64,000 nucleotides of DNA, taken from NCBI RefSeq assembly GCF_023217965.1, contig NZ_JALPSC010000001.1, positions 1,302,001 to 1,366,000 of the forward strand, read 5' to 3'. The position numbers and the translations under genes are program-made. The DNA is from Prevotella sp. E13-27 (GTDB taxonomy: Bacteria > Bacteroidota > Bacteroidia > Bacteroidales > Bacteroidaceae). Every line of letters starts with the position of its first letter. Within the stretch, counting starts at the first letter, position 1. Positions 22,015-30,619 of the stretch are shown here, one piece after another. Below the pieces are notes generated by a model, which saw only the letters and a program-made list of their open reading frames with translations, had not been told where the DNA came from and did no database searches.

Positions 22015-23766
22015 ATGAAAAGAACTGTTTTTGCTGCATTTTTGTGTGGTGTCGTGTCCTGTTGCGTCATGCCTGTGACGGCGCAGAACGGTCCCACTAT
22101 GGGGTGGAGCTCCTGGAATACCTACGGAGTGAACATCAATGATGAGCTCATACGTAACCAGGCTAACGCAATGGTGTCGAAGGGACTGAAGAGCGTTGGC
22201 TTCAACCACATAAATATTGACGACGGCTATTTTGGAGGCAGGGATAAGGAGACAGGTCAGCTGCTGATACACCCGACACGTTTCCCTAACGGTCTGAAGG
22301 GCATCGTTGACCATATCCACAGCAAGGGCTTGAAGGCAGGCATATATAGCGATGCAGGCCGTAACACCTGTGGCAGCATGTTCAATGGCGATGTGATAGG
22401 CAAGGGAGTGGGACTCTATGAACATGACCAGCAAGATGCAGATTTCTTCTTCAAGGAGCTGGGATTCGACTTTATAAAGGTGGACTTCTGTGGTGGTTCG
22501 TACTATCACAACGAGGACCATCTGGTGCTTGACGAGAAAGCTCGATATACATCCATTGCACAAGCTATTGCCAATACTGGTAGAACGGATGTGCGCATGA
22601 ACGCCTGCCGTTGGGCTTATCCTGGCACATGGGTTGACGATGCTGCCTTCTCTTGGCGTACAACTGGCGACATCTACGACGGATGGGCTTCAGTAAAGGG
22701 AATACTTGCTGAGAACCTGTATCTCGCGGCTTATAGCAGCGAGGGGCACTTCAACGATATGGATATGCTTGAGGTGGGACGTTCCATGACAACTGAGGAG
22801 GACAAGACCCATTTTGGCATGTGGTGCATCATGAACTCACCGCTGCTCATAGGATGCGACATGACAAACATAAAGTCATCGGCACTCTTATTGCTGAAGA
22901 ACAAGGAACTAATAGCACTGAACCAGGACACCCTCTACCAGCAGGCTTATGTAGCAGCCCTTAACAATGAGTGCTATATCTTGGTGAAGGACATAGAAAA
23001 GCGTAACGGAACGAAGCGTGCCTTTGCCGTCTATAACTCTACTGACGCAAGCAAGACGGTGAACGTTAGTTTCAAAGCCCTGGATCTGGCAGGACAGGTG
23101 ACCCTGCGCGACGTGTTCCAGAAGAAAGACCTCGGCGAGTTCACTGATAGCTATGAGGTGACGGTGCCTGCCCATGGTACCCGTATCTATGTTGCGAATG
23201 CTGAAACGCGGTTGGAGCGCACGCGCTATGAGGCGGAGACTGCCTATATAAGCGACTATCAGGAGATAAAGAATAACCAGTCAGAGAAGACGGGAATATA
23301 TGAGTATGCTTCTTACTGCTCTGCGGGTCTGAAAGCAGGATGGCTGGGATTTAGCGAAAAGAACGACCTACAGTGGCGCGATGTGTATAGTTTTGAAGGT
23401 GGCACTTATCAGCTTACCATAGCTTATATATGTGGCGCGAACAGAAACATTACCATCAGCGTGAACGGACAGAAGGTGCAGACCGTTTCCTGTAACTCTG
23501 GTGGTTGGGACAAGGTGGCCACACGAAACATTACCATTCAGTTGGAGAAAGGACGTAATGTGATAAGACTGTCTAATCCTTCGAACTGGATGCCCGATAT
23601 AGACTATATTCTCCTGAAGAACAAGTCGGCATCAGCAGCCATCAATGCAACAGAGTCGGATAACCGCGATGATGACAGAGCATTTAGTCTTCTCGGTCGT
23701 GAGGTAGATGCCGACAATATGCAGCATGCAGTAGTAATAAAGAATGGTAAGAAAATATTGAAATGA
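22015..23766 (+). CDS. Alpha-galactosidase, glycoside hydrolase family 27
   Basis: The product is 583 residues from the ATG at 22015; a longer frame from 21901 would include the promoter and lacks a signal peptide at its start. The signal peptide ends VTAQ. The GH27 barrel shows MGWSSWNTYG, the nucleophile Asp157 in KVDFCGG and the acid/base Asp219 in WRTTGDI. A small C-terminal beta domain follows, then a carbohydrate-binding module (about 435-560, RYEAETAYISDYQE, WRDVYSFEGGTYQL) and a short tail ending VIKNGKKILK. GH27 enzymes release terminal alpha-galactose from plant galactans and raffinose-type sugars. The stop overlaps the nrdG start by 4 nt. Confidence 0.93.
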   Translation: MKRTVFAAFLCGVVSCCVMPVTAQNGPTMGWSSWNTYGVNINDELIRNQANAMVSKGLKSVGFNHINIDDGYFGGRDKETGQLLIHPTRFPNGLKGIVDHIHSKGLKAGIYSDAGRNTCGSMFNGDVIGKGVGLYEHDQQDADFFFKELGFDFIKVDFCGGSYYHNEDHLVLDEKARYTSIAQAIANTGRTDVRMNACRWAYPGTWVDDAAFSWRTTGDIYDGWASVKGILAENLYLAAYSSEGHFNDMDMLEVGRSMTTEEDKTHFGMWCIMNSPLLIGCDMTNIKSSALLLLKNKELIALNQDTLYQQAYVAALNNECYILVKDIEKRNGTKRAFAVYNSTDASKTVNVSFKALDLAGQVTLRDVFQKKDLGEFTDSYEVTVPAHGTRIYVANAETRLERTRYEAETAYISDYQEIKNNQSEKTGIYEYASYCSAGLKAGWLGFSEKNDLQWRDVYSFEGGTYQLTIAYICGANRNITISVNGQKVQTVSCNSGGWDKVATRNITIQLEKGRNVIRLSNPSNWMPDIDYILLKNKSASAAINATESDNRDDDRAFSLLGREVDADNMQHAVVIKNGKKILK

Positions 23767-24272
23767 TACAAGTATTGTCGATAATAGAGGATACGATGGT
23801 CGATGGACCAGGTTTCCGCACGTCTATCTATTGTGCAGGATGCCGCCATAACTGTAAGGGATGTCATAATCCACAGTCATGGGACTTCGATGGCGGACAT
23901 GCCATGTCAACAGAGGATATAATGAGAGTCATCGAGGCCGACCCCTATGCTAACGTCACCTTCTCCGGTGGCGACCCAATGTATCAGCCGGAAGGCTTTG
24001 CTGAGCTGGCTCGTGAGATAAGAAAACGAACGAAGAAAACGATATGGTGCTACACGGGATTTACCTTTGAGGCTCTGATGACAAATCCTCGTCAGCGTGC
24101 GCTGCTCGAACAGCTCGATGTACTCGTTGACGGCCCTTTCGTCAAGGCCGAACGCGACGAGACACTATGTTTCCGTGGCTCGCGTAACCAGCGGCTGATA
24201 GATGTGCCGGCATCGCTGAAGCGTGGTAAGGTGGTGGAATACAAATACTCACCGACAAGCATCGCGGTGTAG
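23763..24272 (+). CDS. nrdG: Anaerobic ribonucleotide reductase activase (radical SAM)
   Basis: The product is 169 residues, normal for NrdG. The opening IEDTMVDGPGFRTSIYCAGC and the cluster motif CRHNCKGC (CxxxCxxC) bind the 4Fe-4S centre; FSGGDPMYQPEGF is the GGE-like SAM motif. It installs the glycyl radical in NrdD under anaerobic conditions. The start overlaps the GH27 stop (ATGA), so it now appears to be co-expressed with an exported glycosidase instead of with nrdD at 12146. I see no promoter of its own within GH27, though one could be hidden in the coding sequence. Confidence 0.95.
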   Translation: MIQVLSIIEDTMVDGPGFRTSIYCAGCRHNCKGCHNPQSWDFDGGHAMSTEDIMRVIEADPYANVTFSGGDPMYQPEGFAELAREIRKRTKKTIWCYTGFTFEALMTNPRQRALLEQLDVLVDGPFVKAERDETLCFRGSRNQRLIDVPASLKRGKVVEYKYSPTSIAV

Positions 24273-24277
24273 TTGTA

Positions 24278-25144
24278 TTATCTTGTAGTTCTCAGTGTTT
24301 GCAGTAAGACACTGAGAACTATTAGTGTTATGCCTAAATAGAACGAGAAATTAACTTCACGACCTTCACCGAAGATAAGGAACGCGAGGATAATGGTATA
24401 ACACGGCTCGAGGTTGTAGCTGAGGTTCACGGTGAAGGCAGAAAGGCGCTTCAATGCCTGAATCTGCAAGAGGTACATGCCTACAGTGCAGAACAGCGCG
24501 TGGCAGAGCATGAACCACAGGTTGTTGCCTTCGGGGATAACCACTACAGCCTGACTGCTTGGAAAGACCATCAGATAGAGTGGTATTATGCAGCTTACGA
24601 CAATGAGACCGCCCGACATCTGTGACATGAGCACATCGCGGCTTCTCACCCCCACGCTGGCTTTCTTGTTATATATGACATAGAGCGCACATACGAGCGA
24701 CGACACTATGCCAATCATTATGCCGTAGCGGTAGCGAGTGTCGAAAGAGAAGATGCACATTACGCCAGCCACGGTGATGCACGACAGCAGCAGCTCCATC
24801 CAAGAGAAGCGCCGCTTGAGTATCAGCGGCTCACAGATGGCAGTGAAGAAACCTACGAGTGAGAAACATATCACTCCAATGCTCACGTTGGATGCCTTTA
24901 TGCTGCCATAGAAGAGCATCCAGTGTAGGCCGAGAAGCGCTCCGCAACCGCTCAACTGTATGAACTTACGCAGTGTGACCTTGGGTAAGCCGGTGAACAC
25001 CAGGAGTATTGACGTGGTGAACAGCATGCGGTACCACACGATATCTACTTCGTTAAGTGTGATGAGCTTGCCGAAAAGTCCAGTGAAACCGGCCAGAAGC
25101 ACACTCAGGTGAAGCTGTATAAAACCTTTTCTCGTCTCGTTCAT
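24278..25144 (-). CDS. EamA/DMT-family inner-membrane transporter
   Basis: The product is 288 residues with about ten transmembrane spans arranged as two five-span EamA repeats (first repeat HLSVLLAGFTGLFGKLI onward; second from RYRYGIMIGIVSSLVCALY). This is the drug/metabolite transporter superfamily; substrates vary and cannot be read here. It is the last gene of the ftsX-to-folK run, 41 bp after folK, and ends 5 bp from the convergent nrdG stop. A 13-bp hairpin lies within its last codons and may serve both genes as a transcription stop. Confidence 0.88.
   Translation of the reverse strand: MNETRKGFIQLHLSVLLAGFTGLFGKLITLNEVDIVWYRMLFTTSILLVFTGLPKVTLRKFIQLSGCGALLGLHWMLFYGSIKASNVSIGVICFSLVGFFTAICEPLILKRRFSWMELLLSCITVAGVMCIFSFDTRYRYGIMIGIVSSLVCALYVIYNKKASVGVRSRDVLMSQMSGGLIVVSCIIPLYLMVFPSSQAVVVIPEGNNLWFMLCHALFCTVGMYLLQIQALKRLSAFTVNLSYNLEPCYTIILAFLIFGEGREVNFSFYLGITLIVLSVLLQTLRTTR
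24286..24321. terminator. Hairpin within the 3' end of the DMT gene
   Basis: TAGTTCTCAGTGT (24286-24298) and ACACTGAGAACTA (24309-24321) form a perfect 13-bp stem with a 10-nt loop. It lies inside the DMT coding sequence and just beyond the nrdG stop. No T-run follows on either side, so termination is only likely. Confidence 0.5.
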
Positions 25145-25185
25145 TAACCTTTCTTTTTTCTTTAGACAACGAATTAAAAAACGAA

Positions 25186-25599
25186 TTATTTGAATATCTC
25201 TGATAGCGGTTTCATTACGAAGTCGCGCTGACGCATCAGCGGATGCGGAATCTTCAGATCGGGCTTGTTGACAGTGAGGTCATCATAGAGAAGTATGTCA
25301 ATATCTATTGTGCGGTCGTGGTAGTGGCCGTCAACAGATTTCTGTGTTCTGCCAAGCAGTCGTTCGATGGATTGGGCCTTTTTTAGCACTTCGTGAGGTG
25401 AGAGTGTTGTCTCGCAGCAGATGACACTGTTGATAAAAGAGTTGTCAGACTCAAAACCCCATGGCTCTGATTCATATAAAGCTGACTGGCGCACAATGGT
25501 GCCAATCAGCTTTTCTATCTCTGCATAGGCTCTGCTTATGTTTCCCTGGCGGTCGCCAAGGTTGGAGCCTAAACCTAAATATATTTTATGCTTAGTCAA
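25186..25599 (-). CDS. folK: 2-amino-4-hydroxy-6-hydroxymethyldihydropteridine pyrophosphokinase
   Basis: The product is 137 residues, a little shorter than the E. coli enzyme (159). Family motifs are clear: YLGLGSNLGDRQGN at the start, QSALYESEPWGF, and DRTIDIDILLYDD with the magnesium-binding Asp pair. It transfers pyrophosphate from ATP to the pterin in folate synthesis. The only in-frame start near the family N-terminus is a TTG at 25599, so initiation is probably on TTG. The gene lies 20 bp after queA in the conserved run. Confidence 0.93.
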   Translation of the reverse strand: MTKHKIYLGLGSNLGDRQGNISRAYAEIEKLIGTIVRQSALYESEPWGFESDNSFINSVICCETTLSPHEVLKKAQSIERLLGRTQKSVDGHYHDRTIDIDILLYDDLTVNKPDLKIPHPLMRQRDFVMKPLSEIFK

Positions 25600-25619
25600 A
25601 TTCTCAACTCTCCATTCTC

Positions 25620-26762
25620 TTAGTCATCGAGCATCAGTATGGCATCGCCGAAGCAACCGAACTGGTACTTATGCTTCAGAGCCAGCTTATAGGCTTCGAT
25701 GGTGAGGTCATAGCCTCCGAAGGCAGCTGTTGCCATCATCATTGTTGACTCGGGGTGATAGAAGTTGGCAATCATGCTGTTGGCGAGTCCGAAGTCGTAA
25801 GGTGGGAACAGGAACTTGTTGGTCCATCCCTCATACTCCTTCAGCAAGCCGTCGGTGCCTACTGATGTCTCTGTGGCACGGGCAACGCTAACACCTACTG
25901 CGCATATCTTGCTGTTTCTTGCCTTTGCCTCATTAACTATGTTGCAGCAGTCGGCATTGATGACCATCTGTTCAGAGTTCATCTTGTGCTTAGATAGGTC
26001 TTCCACCTCTATCTGGTCGAAGCAGCCAAGGCTACAGTGAACGGTGAGGTAGGCGAAGTTAAAGCCTTTGATCTCCATGATCTTCATCAGCTGTTTGCTG
26101 AAGTGCAGACCTGTTGATGGAGCGGTGACAGCACCTTCGTTCTTCGCGAAGATGGTCTGGAAGTTCTCCATGTCATCGGGCTCGGTGGCACGGCGCTCCA
26201 CGATATAGCGTGGCAGTGGTGCCTCACCAAGAGAATAAAGCTCGTGCTTGAACTCGTCGTGGTCGCAGTCGTAGAGGAATCGCAGTGTGCGACCGCGTGA
26301 GGTGGTGTTGTCAATAACCTCTGCCACCATGGGACCGTCGCCGTCGAAGAACAGCTTGTTGCCAATACGGATCTTGCGTGCAGGCTCAACGAGCACGTCC
26401 CACAGGCGCAGCTCCTCGTTAAGCTCGCGCAGGAGGAATACCTCGATCTTCGCGTCTGTCTTCTCCTTTGTGCCATAGAGGCGCGCTGGGAACACCTTCG
26501 TGTCGTTGAAGATGAATGTGTCACCCTCGTCGAAGTAGTTCACTATGTCGCGGAAGGTGAGATACTCTTCGGTGTCGTTGCCATCGGCATCTTTCTTGAA
26601 GAGTTCAATCTTCTCGCTCTTGCGGTGAAGTACCATCAGGCGGCACTGGTCGCGATTATAGATTCTGTCCACAGTTCCGTCTTCGTTCTTGAAGGCACGG
26701 TGAGGAGGGTAGAGTGCCACCAGCTCCTCTGGCAGTTTGAATTTAAATTGTGATAGTTTCAT
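25620..26762 (-). CDS. queA: S-adenosylmethionine:tRNA ribosyltransferase-isomerase
   Basis: The product is 380 residues, longer than the usual 345-355 because of insertions near residues 30-65 ([14 protein letters not shown]). Conserved stretches include [45 protein letters not shown] and the C-terminal [10 protein letters not shown]. It converts preQ1 at tRNA position 34 to epoxyqueuosine using the ribosyl group of SAM, in queuosine synthesis. It is 39 bp after truB and before folK, an order conserved in Bacteroidales. Confidence 0.95.
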   Translation of the reverse strand: MKLSQFKFKLPEELVALYPPHRAFKNEDGTVDRIYNRDQCRLMVLHRKSEKIELFKKDADGNDTEEYLTFRDIVNYFDEGDTFIFNDTKVFPARLYGTKEKTDAKIEVFLLRELNEELRLWDVLVEPARKIRIGNKLFFDGDGPMVAEVIDNTTSRGRTLRFLYDCDHDEFKHELYSLGEAPLPRYIVERRATEPDDMENFQTIFAKNEGAVTAPSTGLHFSKQLMKIMEIKGFNFAYLTVHCSLGCFDQIEVEDLSKHKMNSEQMVINADCCNIVNEAKARNSKICAVGVSVARATETSVGTDGLLKEYEGWTNKFLFPPYDFGLANSMIANFYHPESTMMMATAAFGGYDLTIEAYKLALKHKYQFGCFGDAILMLDD

Positions 26763-26801
26763 CTATGTATAATAATTTTGTTTTATTCATTACTTAGCAG
26801 T

Positions 26802-27527
26802 TCATGCTTTTGCCTTTGCTGGCATCTCGTCTTCAGTGTCCACTGTTTCAAGCCATTCGTTGAAGCCGTCAAGAGTGAGGCAGTCTTCTATGCGCTTGTC
26901 GCCAAGACGTGTGCGGCACAGTGCTGTAAGGAAGGCACCGCTACCGAGTGCTGCACCTATGTCACGGGCCAATGAGCGTATGTATGTGCCCTTGCCGCAT
27001 GCCACGCGTATGCTCATCTGCATGGTCTCTGGGTTGAAGTCGGTCAGCTCTATCTCGTCAATATGTATGGGCTTTGCCTGCAGTTCCACGTCGGCACCTT
27101 TGCGTGCCAGTTTGTATGCTCTGTATCCGTCAACCATTACAGCCGAGAAAAGCGGTGGCACCTGCATTATATCGCCTTCAAACTGATGCAGCACTTGTTC
27201 TATCAGTTCCCGTGTGATATGCTTTGTGGGGTAGGTCATGTCAACGGTGTGCTCCCTGTCGTAGGAAGGCGTCGTTGCGCCCAGTTGCAGTGTTGCTGTG
27301 TATTCTTTGCTTTGCAGTTGAAGGCTTTCTATCTTCTTTGTAGCCTTGCCGGTGCATAGTATCAGCACTCCTGTAGCCAAAGGATCGAGCGTGCCGGCAT
27401 GACCTGTCTTCAGCCTTTTCACGCCCAGCTTTTTCGACAGTCGTGTACGCACGAAAGCCAACGCGCCGAACGATGTCATGCGGTATGGCTTGTTTATGTA
27501 GATAAATTCGCCTTCGTGGAAGTTCAT
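26802..27527 (-). CDS. truB: tRNA pseudouridine(55) synthase
   Basis: The product is 241 residues from the ATG at 27527 (MNFHEGEFIYINKP); a GTG three codons earlier is possible but gives a less usual start. The catalytic motif GHAGTLDPLATGVL contains the nucleophile Asp. Later motifs YTATLQLGATTPSYD and GTYIRSLARDIGAALG match the family. It makes pseudouridine 55 in the T-loop of tRNAs. It is 30-40 bp after uppP in the conserved run. No PUA-like C-terminal extension is seen, as usual for short bacterial forms. Confidence 0.95.
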   Translation of the reverse strand: MNFHEGEFIYINKPYRMTSFGALAFVRTRLSKKLGVKRLKTGHAGTLDPLATGVLILCTGKATKKIESLQLQSKEYTATLQLGATTPSYDREHTVDMTYPTKHITRELIEQVLHQFEGDIMQVPPLFSAVMVDGYRAYKLARKGADVELQAKPIHIDEIELTDFNPETMQMSIRVACGKGTYIRSLARDIGAALGSGAFLTALCRTRLGDKRIEDCLTLDGFNEWLETVDTEDEMPAKAKA

Positions 27528-27566
27528 TTCACTCACTTAAGGTTTGGTTATGTGTTGATGTCCGTA

Positions 27567-28424
27567 TTAATCTACCATTGCAAGAGAATGGCCTGTGAGC
27601 AGCAGTATGATTATTATGCTGCCTACAACGATGCGATATATGCCGAACGCCTTGAAGCCGTATTTAGTGAGGAAAGCCACAAACCACTTCATAGCCAGCA
27701 ATGCCACGATGAAAGCCACCACGCATCCAAGTATCAGCATTGTTATGTTGTGAGTAGTAGCCCATGCAGCATCTTCCTTCAGCAGGTCGAGCAAGTCCAA
27801 GAGTGTTGCTCCAGCCATAGTGGGAACAGCCAGGAAGAACGAGAACTCTGCCGCGCGTTTACGTGTCAGTCCCTGTGTCATACCGCCCACGATGGTTGCC
27901 ATTGAGCGCGACACACCCGGGATTACCGATATACACTGGTAGAGACCAATGTTGAAAGCACGTTTCTCGCTCAGTTTGTTCTCATCGGTGCCTTTGTTAA
28001 ACAGTTTGTCACAAAACAGCATAAAGATACCGCCTACTACCAGCATCACAGCCACCACCTCTACACTGTCCAGAAGCCAGTCGAGCAGTCCCGACTTCTT
28101 TGCCAGCAGTCCTATGACAACAGCAGGAAGCACGCCAATGAACAGCAGCCAATAAAAGCTGAACTTATGCTTCAGTTTCTGGAAAGTGTTGCTGCCGGCA
28201 GGCGCAGGTGAGTTGTCGAGCTGGAAAAACTGTTTCCAGTAGAGACAAACCACTGATAGTATGGCGCCAAACTGTATTATGAATGTGAAGGCATGAACGA
28301 AAGGATCGCCTTGTGGAACGCCAAGAAGATTCTGTGTGATAATCATGTGTCCTGTCGATGAAACGGGCAGAAACTCTGTCAGTCCTTCAACAATGGCAAT
28401 GATGATTGTCTCAATCCATGTCAT
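27567..28424 (-). CDS. uppP: Undecaprenyl-diphosphatase
   Basis: The product is 285 residues with about eight membrane spans. The two catalytic motifs are present: EGLTEFLPVSSTGHMI near the N-terminus and PGVSRSMATIVGG later. The enzyme dephosphorylates undecaprenyl diphosphate to regenerate the lipid carrier for peptidoglycan and surface sugars; raised dosage gives bacitracin resistance, hence the older name bacA. The start overlaps the DUF3098 gene by 14 nt, so translation is probably coupled. It is transcribed together with truB. Confidence 0.95.
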   Translation of the reverse strand: MTWIETIIIAIVEGLTEFLPVSSTGHMIITQNLLGVPQGDPFVHAFTFIIQFGAILSVVCLYWKQFFQLDNSPAPAGSNTFQKLKHKFSFYWLLFIGVLPAVVIGLLAKKSGLLDWLLDSVEVVAVMLVVGGIFMLFCDKLFNKGTDENKLSEKRAFNIGLYQCISVIPGVSRSMATIVGGMTQGLTRKRAAEFSFFLAVPTMAGATLLDLLDLLKEDAAWATTHNITMLILGCVVAFIVALLAMKWFVAFLTKYGFKAFGIYRIVVGSIIIILLLTGHSLAMVD

Positions 28425-28662
28425 TCTTTACGTCCTCCTTATCCTTAGCCTTATAAACGACAGCATAGATCATCGACACAAAACCGATGAGGCACACTAT
28501 AGGTGCAACCTTTATGCGGCGTACACTGAAAATGTCGGGATTGTAGGCCGACTCTGTTGAGCCGTCGCCACCCATGAGTATGAACCCTATGATGACAATA
28601 GCCATTCCTATTGCCAACAGAATGAAATTCATTCGTCCAAATGCAAAATTTCTCTTATCCAT
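28411..28662 (-). CDS. DUF3098 small membrane protein
   Basis: The product is 83 residues with two hydrophobic spans (about 12-30 and 50-68). It starts MDKRNFAFGRMNFILLAIGM and has the GDGSTESAYNPDIFS loop that is typical of the small DUF3098 family found next to ftsX and uppP in Bacteroidota. Function is unknown; constant placement between ftsX and uppP suggests a role in cell-envelope growth or division, by inference. The ftsX gene ends 52 bp upstream, and the gap is filled with a 7-bp tandem array. Confidence 0.88.
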   Translation of the reverse strand: MDKRNFAFGRMNFILLAIGMAIVIIGFILMGGDGSTESAYNPDIFSVRRIKVAPIVCLIGFVSMIYAVVYKAKDKEDVKNDMD

Positions 28663-28675
28663 TGTCTTTTATATA

Positions 28676-28717
28676 ATTCTCAATTCTCAATTCTCAGTTC
28701 TCAATTCTCAGTTCTCA
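28676..28717. repeat. 7-bp tandem array at the end of ftsX
   Basis: Six units of (A/G)TTCTCA on the plus strand, TGAGAAT/TGAGAAC on the coding strand. The last unit contains the ftsX stop codon TGA (28717-28715). Confidence 0.85.
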
Positions 28718-29596
28718 AATCTTATAAAGCTCTCCTGCCTTCATGCGTAGGAACTTGTTTACCGACAGGAAGGTGCAGAACAGCATTATCACCAGTCCAG
28801 AGGCGAACACAGCTGCAGCAGTGACGCTCATCTCAAACACGCCGATAACCTGTTCTACTCCTGGCTGATAGCGGTAGAGGGCATATAGCACTCCGCCAAG
28901 CACTCCGCATGCCAGTAGCGATGCCACCAGGCCGATGCCTATGGCGCGGCTAAGGAACGGACGTCGAATAAATCCCCACGATGCTCCCACCAGTTTCATG
29001 GTGTGTATGGAGAAACGGCGTGAGTAGATGTCCAGACGTACTGAGTTTGATATAAGTGAATAGCTCACTATGATGAGCAATACTGCCAGTGCAAGGAGTA
29101 TTACCGAAGCCCTCTGCAGGTTGTTGTTCACGCTTTCAGTGAGATCTTCCTGATATGCAACGTCGGTGACAATCCTCTTGTTGCGTTTCAGCTGTTTCGA
29201 TATGCGTCGTAGTGAGTCGGCATTAGCATAGTCTGCATTTACGTTAAGCTCGATAGTCGCCACAAAGGGGTTTACACCAAGGAACTCTGAAGGGTCGCTT
29301 CCCATCGCCTCGGTCTGTTCCTTCAACGCCTGCTCCTTGCTTATATAGACCACCTTTTTTGCGTATGGCTTCTTGCCCAGGTCTTTGGCAAAGCTGACAC
29401 TCTCCTTAGCCGTAACGCTGTCGCCCAGCATCACGGTAACAGTGAGATTCTCGCGCACATAATTAGAAAGATTCTGGGTGGTGAATACAGTGAGTACTAC
29501 AAGCCCTAAAAGAGTAAGCACCATGGTGGTGCTGATACACAATGTCACGGCCTGCATACCTTGATGGCGCCGGGTCGTCTTTTGTCGTTTTTCCAT
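28715..29596 (-). CDS. ftsX: Cell-division protein FtsX
   Basis: The product is 293 residues with four membrane spans (about 20-45, 170-190, 220-245, 265-285) and a periplasmic loop of about 120 residues after the first, including VVYISKEQALKEQTEAMG and EDLTESVNNNLQRA. FtsX partners the ATPase FtsE and activates peptidoglycan hydrolases at the septum. FtsE is not adjacent here. The stop codon lies in the heptad array. It is the first gene of the minus-strand run that continues to folK and the DMT gene. Confidence 0.93.
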   Translation of the reverse strand: MEKRQKTTRRHQGMQAVTLCISTTMVLTLLGLVVLTVFTTQNLSNYVRENLTVTVMLGDSVTAKESVSFAKDLGKKPYAKKVVYISKEQALKEQTEAMGSDPSEFLGVNPFVATIELNVNADYANADSLRRISKQLKRNKRIVTDVAYQEDLTESVNNNLQRASVILLALAVLLIIVSYSLISNSVRLDIYSRRFSIHTMKLVGASWGFIRRPFLSRAIGIGLVASLLACGVLGGVLYALYRYQPGVEQVIGVFEMSVTAAAVFASGLVIMLFCTFLSVNKFLRMKAGELYKI

Positions 29597-29754
29597 TAGC
29601 TAATTGGAACGTTTACACCAAATTTTGTGCAAAGTTAGTAATTTCTTCACTATAAAAGTTTGTATATAATTGGTTTACATGCGCGAGTTATGTATATTTA
29701 ACACTTTTAGTCTAAAAAAAACTGCTTCGCCGTCTTTTTCTCGCAGTTTACTAT

Positions 29755-29763
29755 TACCTTTGC
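29755..29763 (+). promoter_or_regulatory. -7 box immediately before the radical SAM gene
   Basis: TACCTTTGC ends only 7 bp before the ATG at 29771, so transcription would begin at or within a base or two of the start codon, giving a leaderless message. Confidence 0.6.
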
Positions 29764-29770
29764 CCGTGCT

Positions 29771-30535
29771 ATGAGTACAGTTATCTATCCTTCACCCATC
29801 TTCGGACCTGTTCATAGTCGCCGACTGGGTCTGTCGCTCGGCATTAATCTTCTGCCGGCCGACGGTAAGGTGTGCAGCTTCGACTGCATATATTGTGAGT
29901 GTGGCTTCAATGAAGATCACCGTCCCAAACTATCCATGCCTTCTCGTGAAGAGGTGGCTCAGAAGCTTGAAGAACGTCTGCAACTGATGACAGCTGAAGG
30001 GCGCCTGCCTGACGTGCTGACCTTTGCCGGTAATGGCGAACCGACATGTCATCCGCATTTCCCTGAGATCATTGACGATGTGATTGCCTTGCGCAACCGT
30101 TATTGTCCTGATGCTAAGGTGTCGGTGCTGAGCAACTCGACCCTCATACATGTTGAGCGTGTTCACGATGCCTTGATGAAGGTTGATAACAATATTCTTA
30201 AGCTCGATACCGTCTCGCCTGATTATATCAAGCGCGTTGATCGTCCTGCAGGCATATATGATGTCAACCGCATCATTGAACGAATGAAGGCTTTCAATGG
30301 ACATATCATCATTCAGACGATATTCTTCCATGGACCTGAGGTGACAAACACTTCCGAGGATTATGTTGCTCCGTGGCTTGAGGCGGTAAAGGCGATTCAT
30401 CCACAGCAGGTGATGGTCTATACCGTTGACCGCGAGACTCCCGACAAGACGCTGTCGAAAGCTACTCATGAAGAACTTGACGGTATTCGTGACCGCGTAA
30501 TCGCCGCCGGCATATCTTGTACTGCATCTTATTAA
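29771..30535 (+). CDS. Radical SAM protein (COG0731-like Fe-S oxidoreductase)
   Basis: The product is 254 residues. The cluster motif CSFDCIYCECGF (CxxxCxxC) follows the family start YPSPIFGPVHSRRLGLSLG, and VLTFAGNGEPTCHP is the SAM-binding segment. It resembles the COG0731 group, whose archaeal relatives make wyosine in tRNA; bacterial members have no settled role. The full family N-terminus begins at this ATG, so the very close promoter is not explained by a wrong start. It diverges from ftsX and is followed by the GSCFA gene. Confidence 0.88.
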   Translation: MSTVIYPSPIFGPVHSRRLGLSLGINLLPADGKVCSFDCIYCECGFNEDHRPKLSMPSREEVAQKLEERLQLMTAEGRLPDVLTFAGNGEPTCHPHFPEIIDDVIALRNRYCPDAKVSVLSNSTLIHVERVHDALMKVDNNILKLDTVSPDYIKRVDRPAGIYDVNRIIERMKAFNGHIIIQTIFFHGPEVTNTSEDYVAPWLEAVKAIHPQQVMVYTVDRETPDKTLSKATHEELDGIRDRVIAAGISCTASY

Positions 30536-30538
30536 AAA

Positions 30539-30606
30539 CCCACCCCCAACCCATTCTTTGCAAGCAAAGCGTCGCAAGCGCCGAGCGCCCTAGGGGAGGG
30601 GGAGTG
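30539..30606. repeat. C-rich/G-rich intergenic element with internal hairpin
   Basis: A C-rich start (CCCACCCCCAACCC) and a G-rich end (AGGGGAGGGGGAG) flank CTTTGC-AA-GCAAAG. The same inner hairpin recurs at 41041-41055, and a similar C-rich/G-rich pair lies at 32630-32656, which suggests a dispersed family. Confidence 0.55.
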
Positions 30607-30619
30607 TATATAGTTTTTT

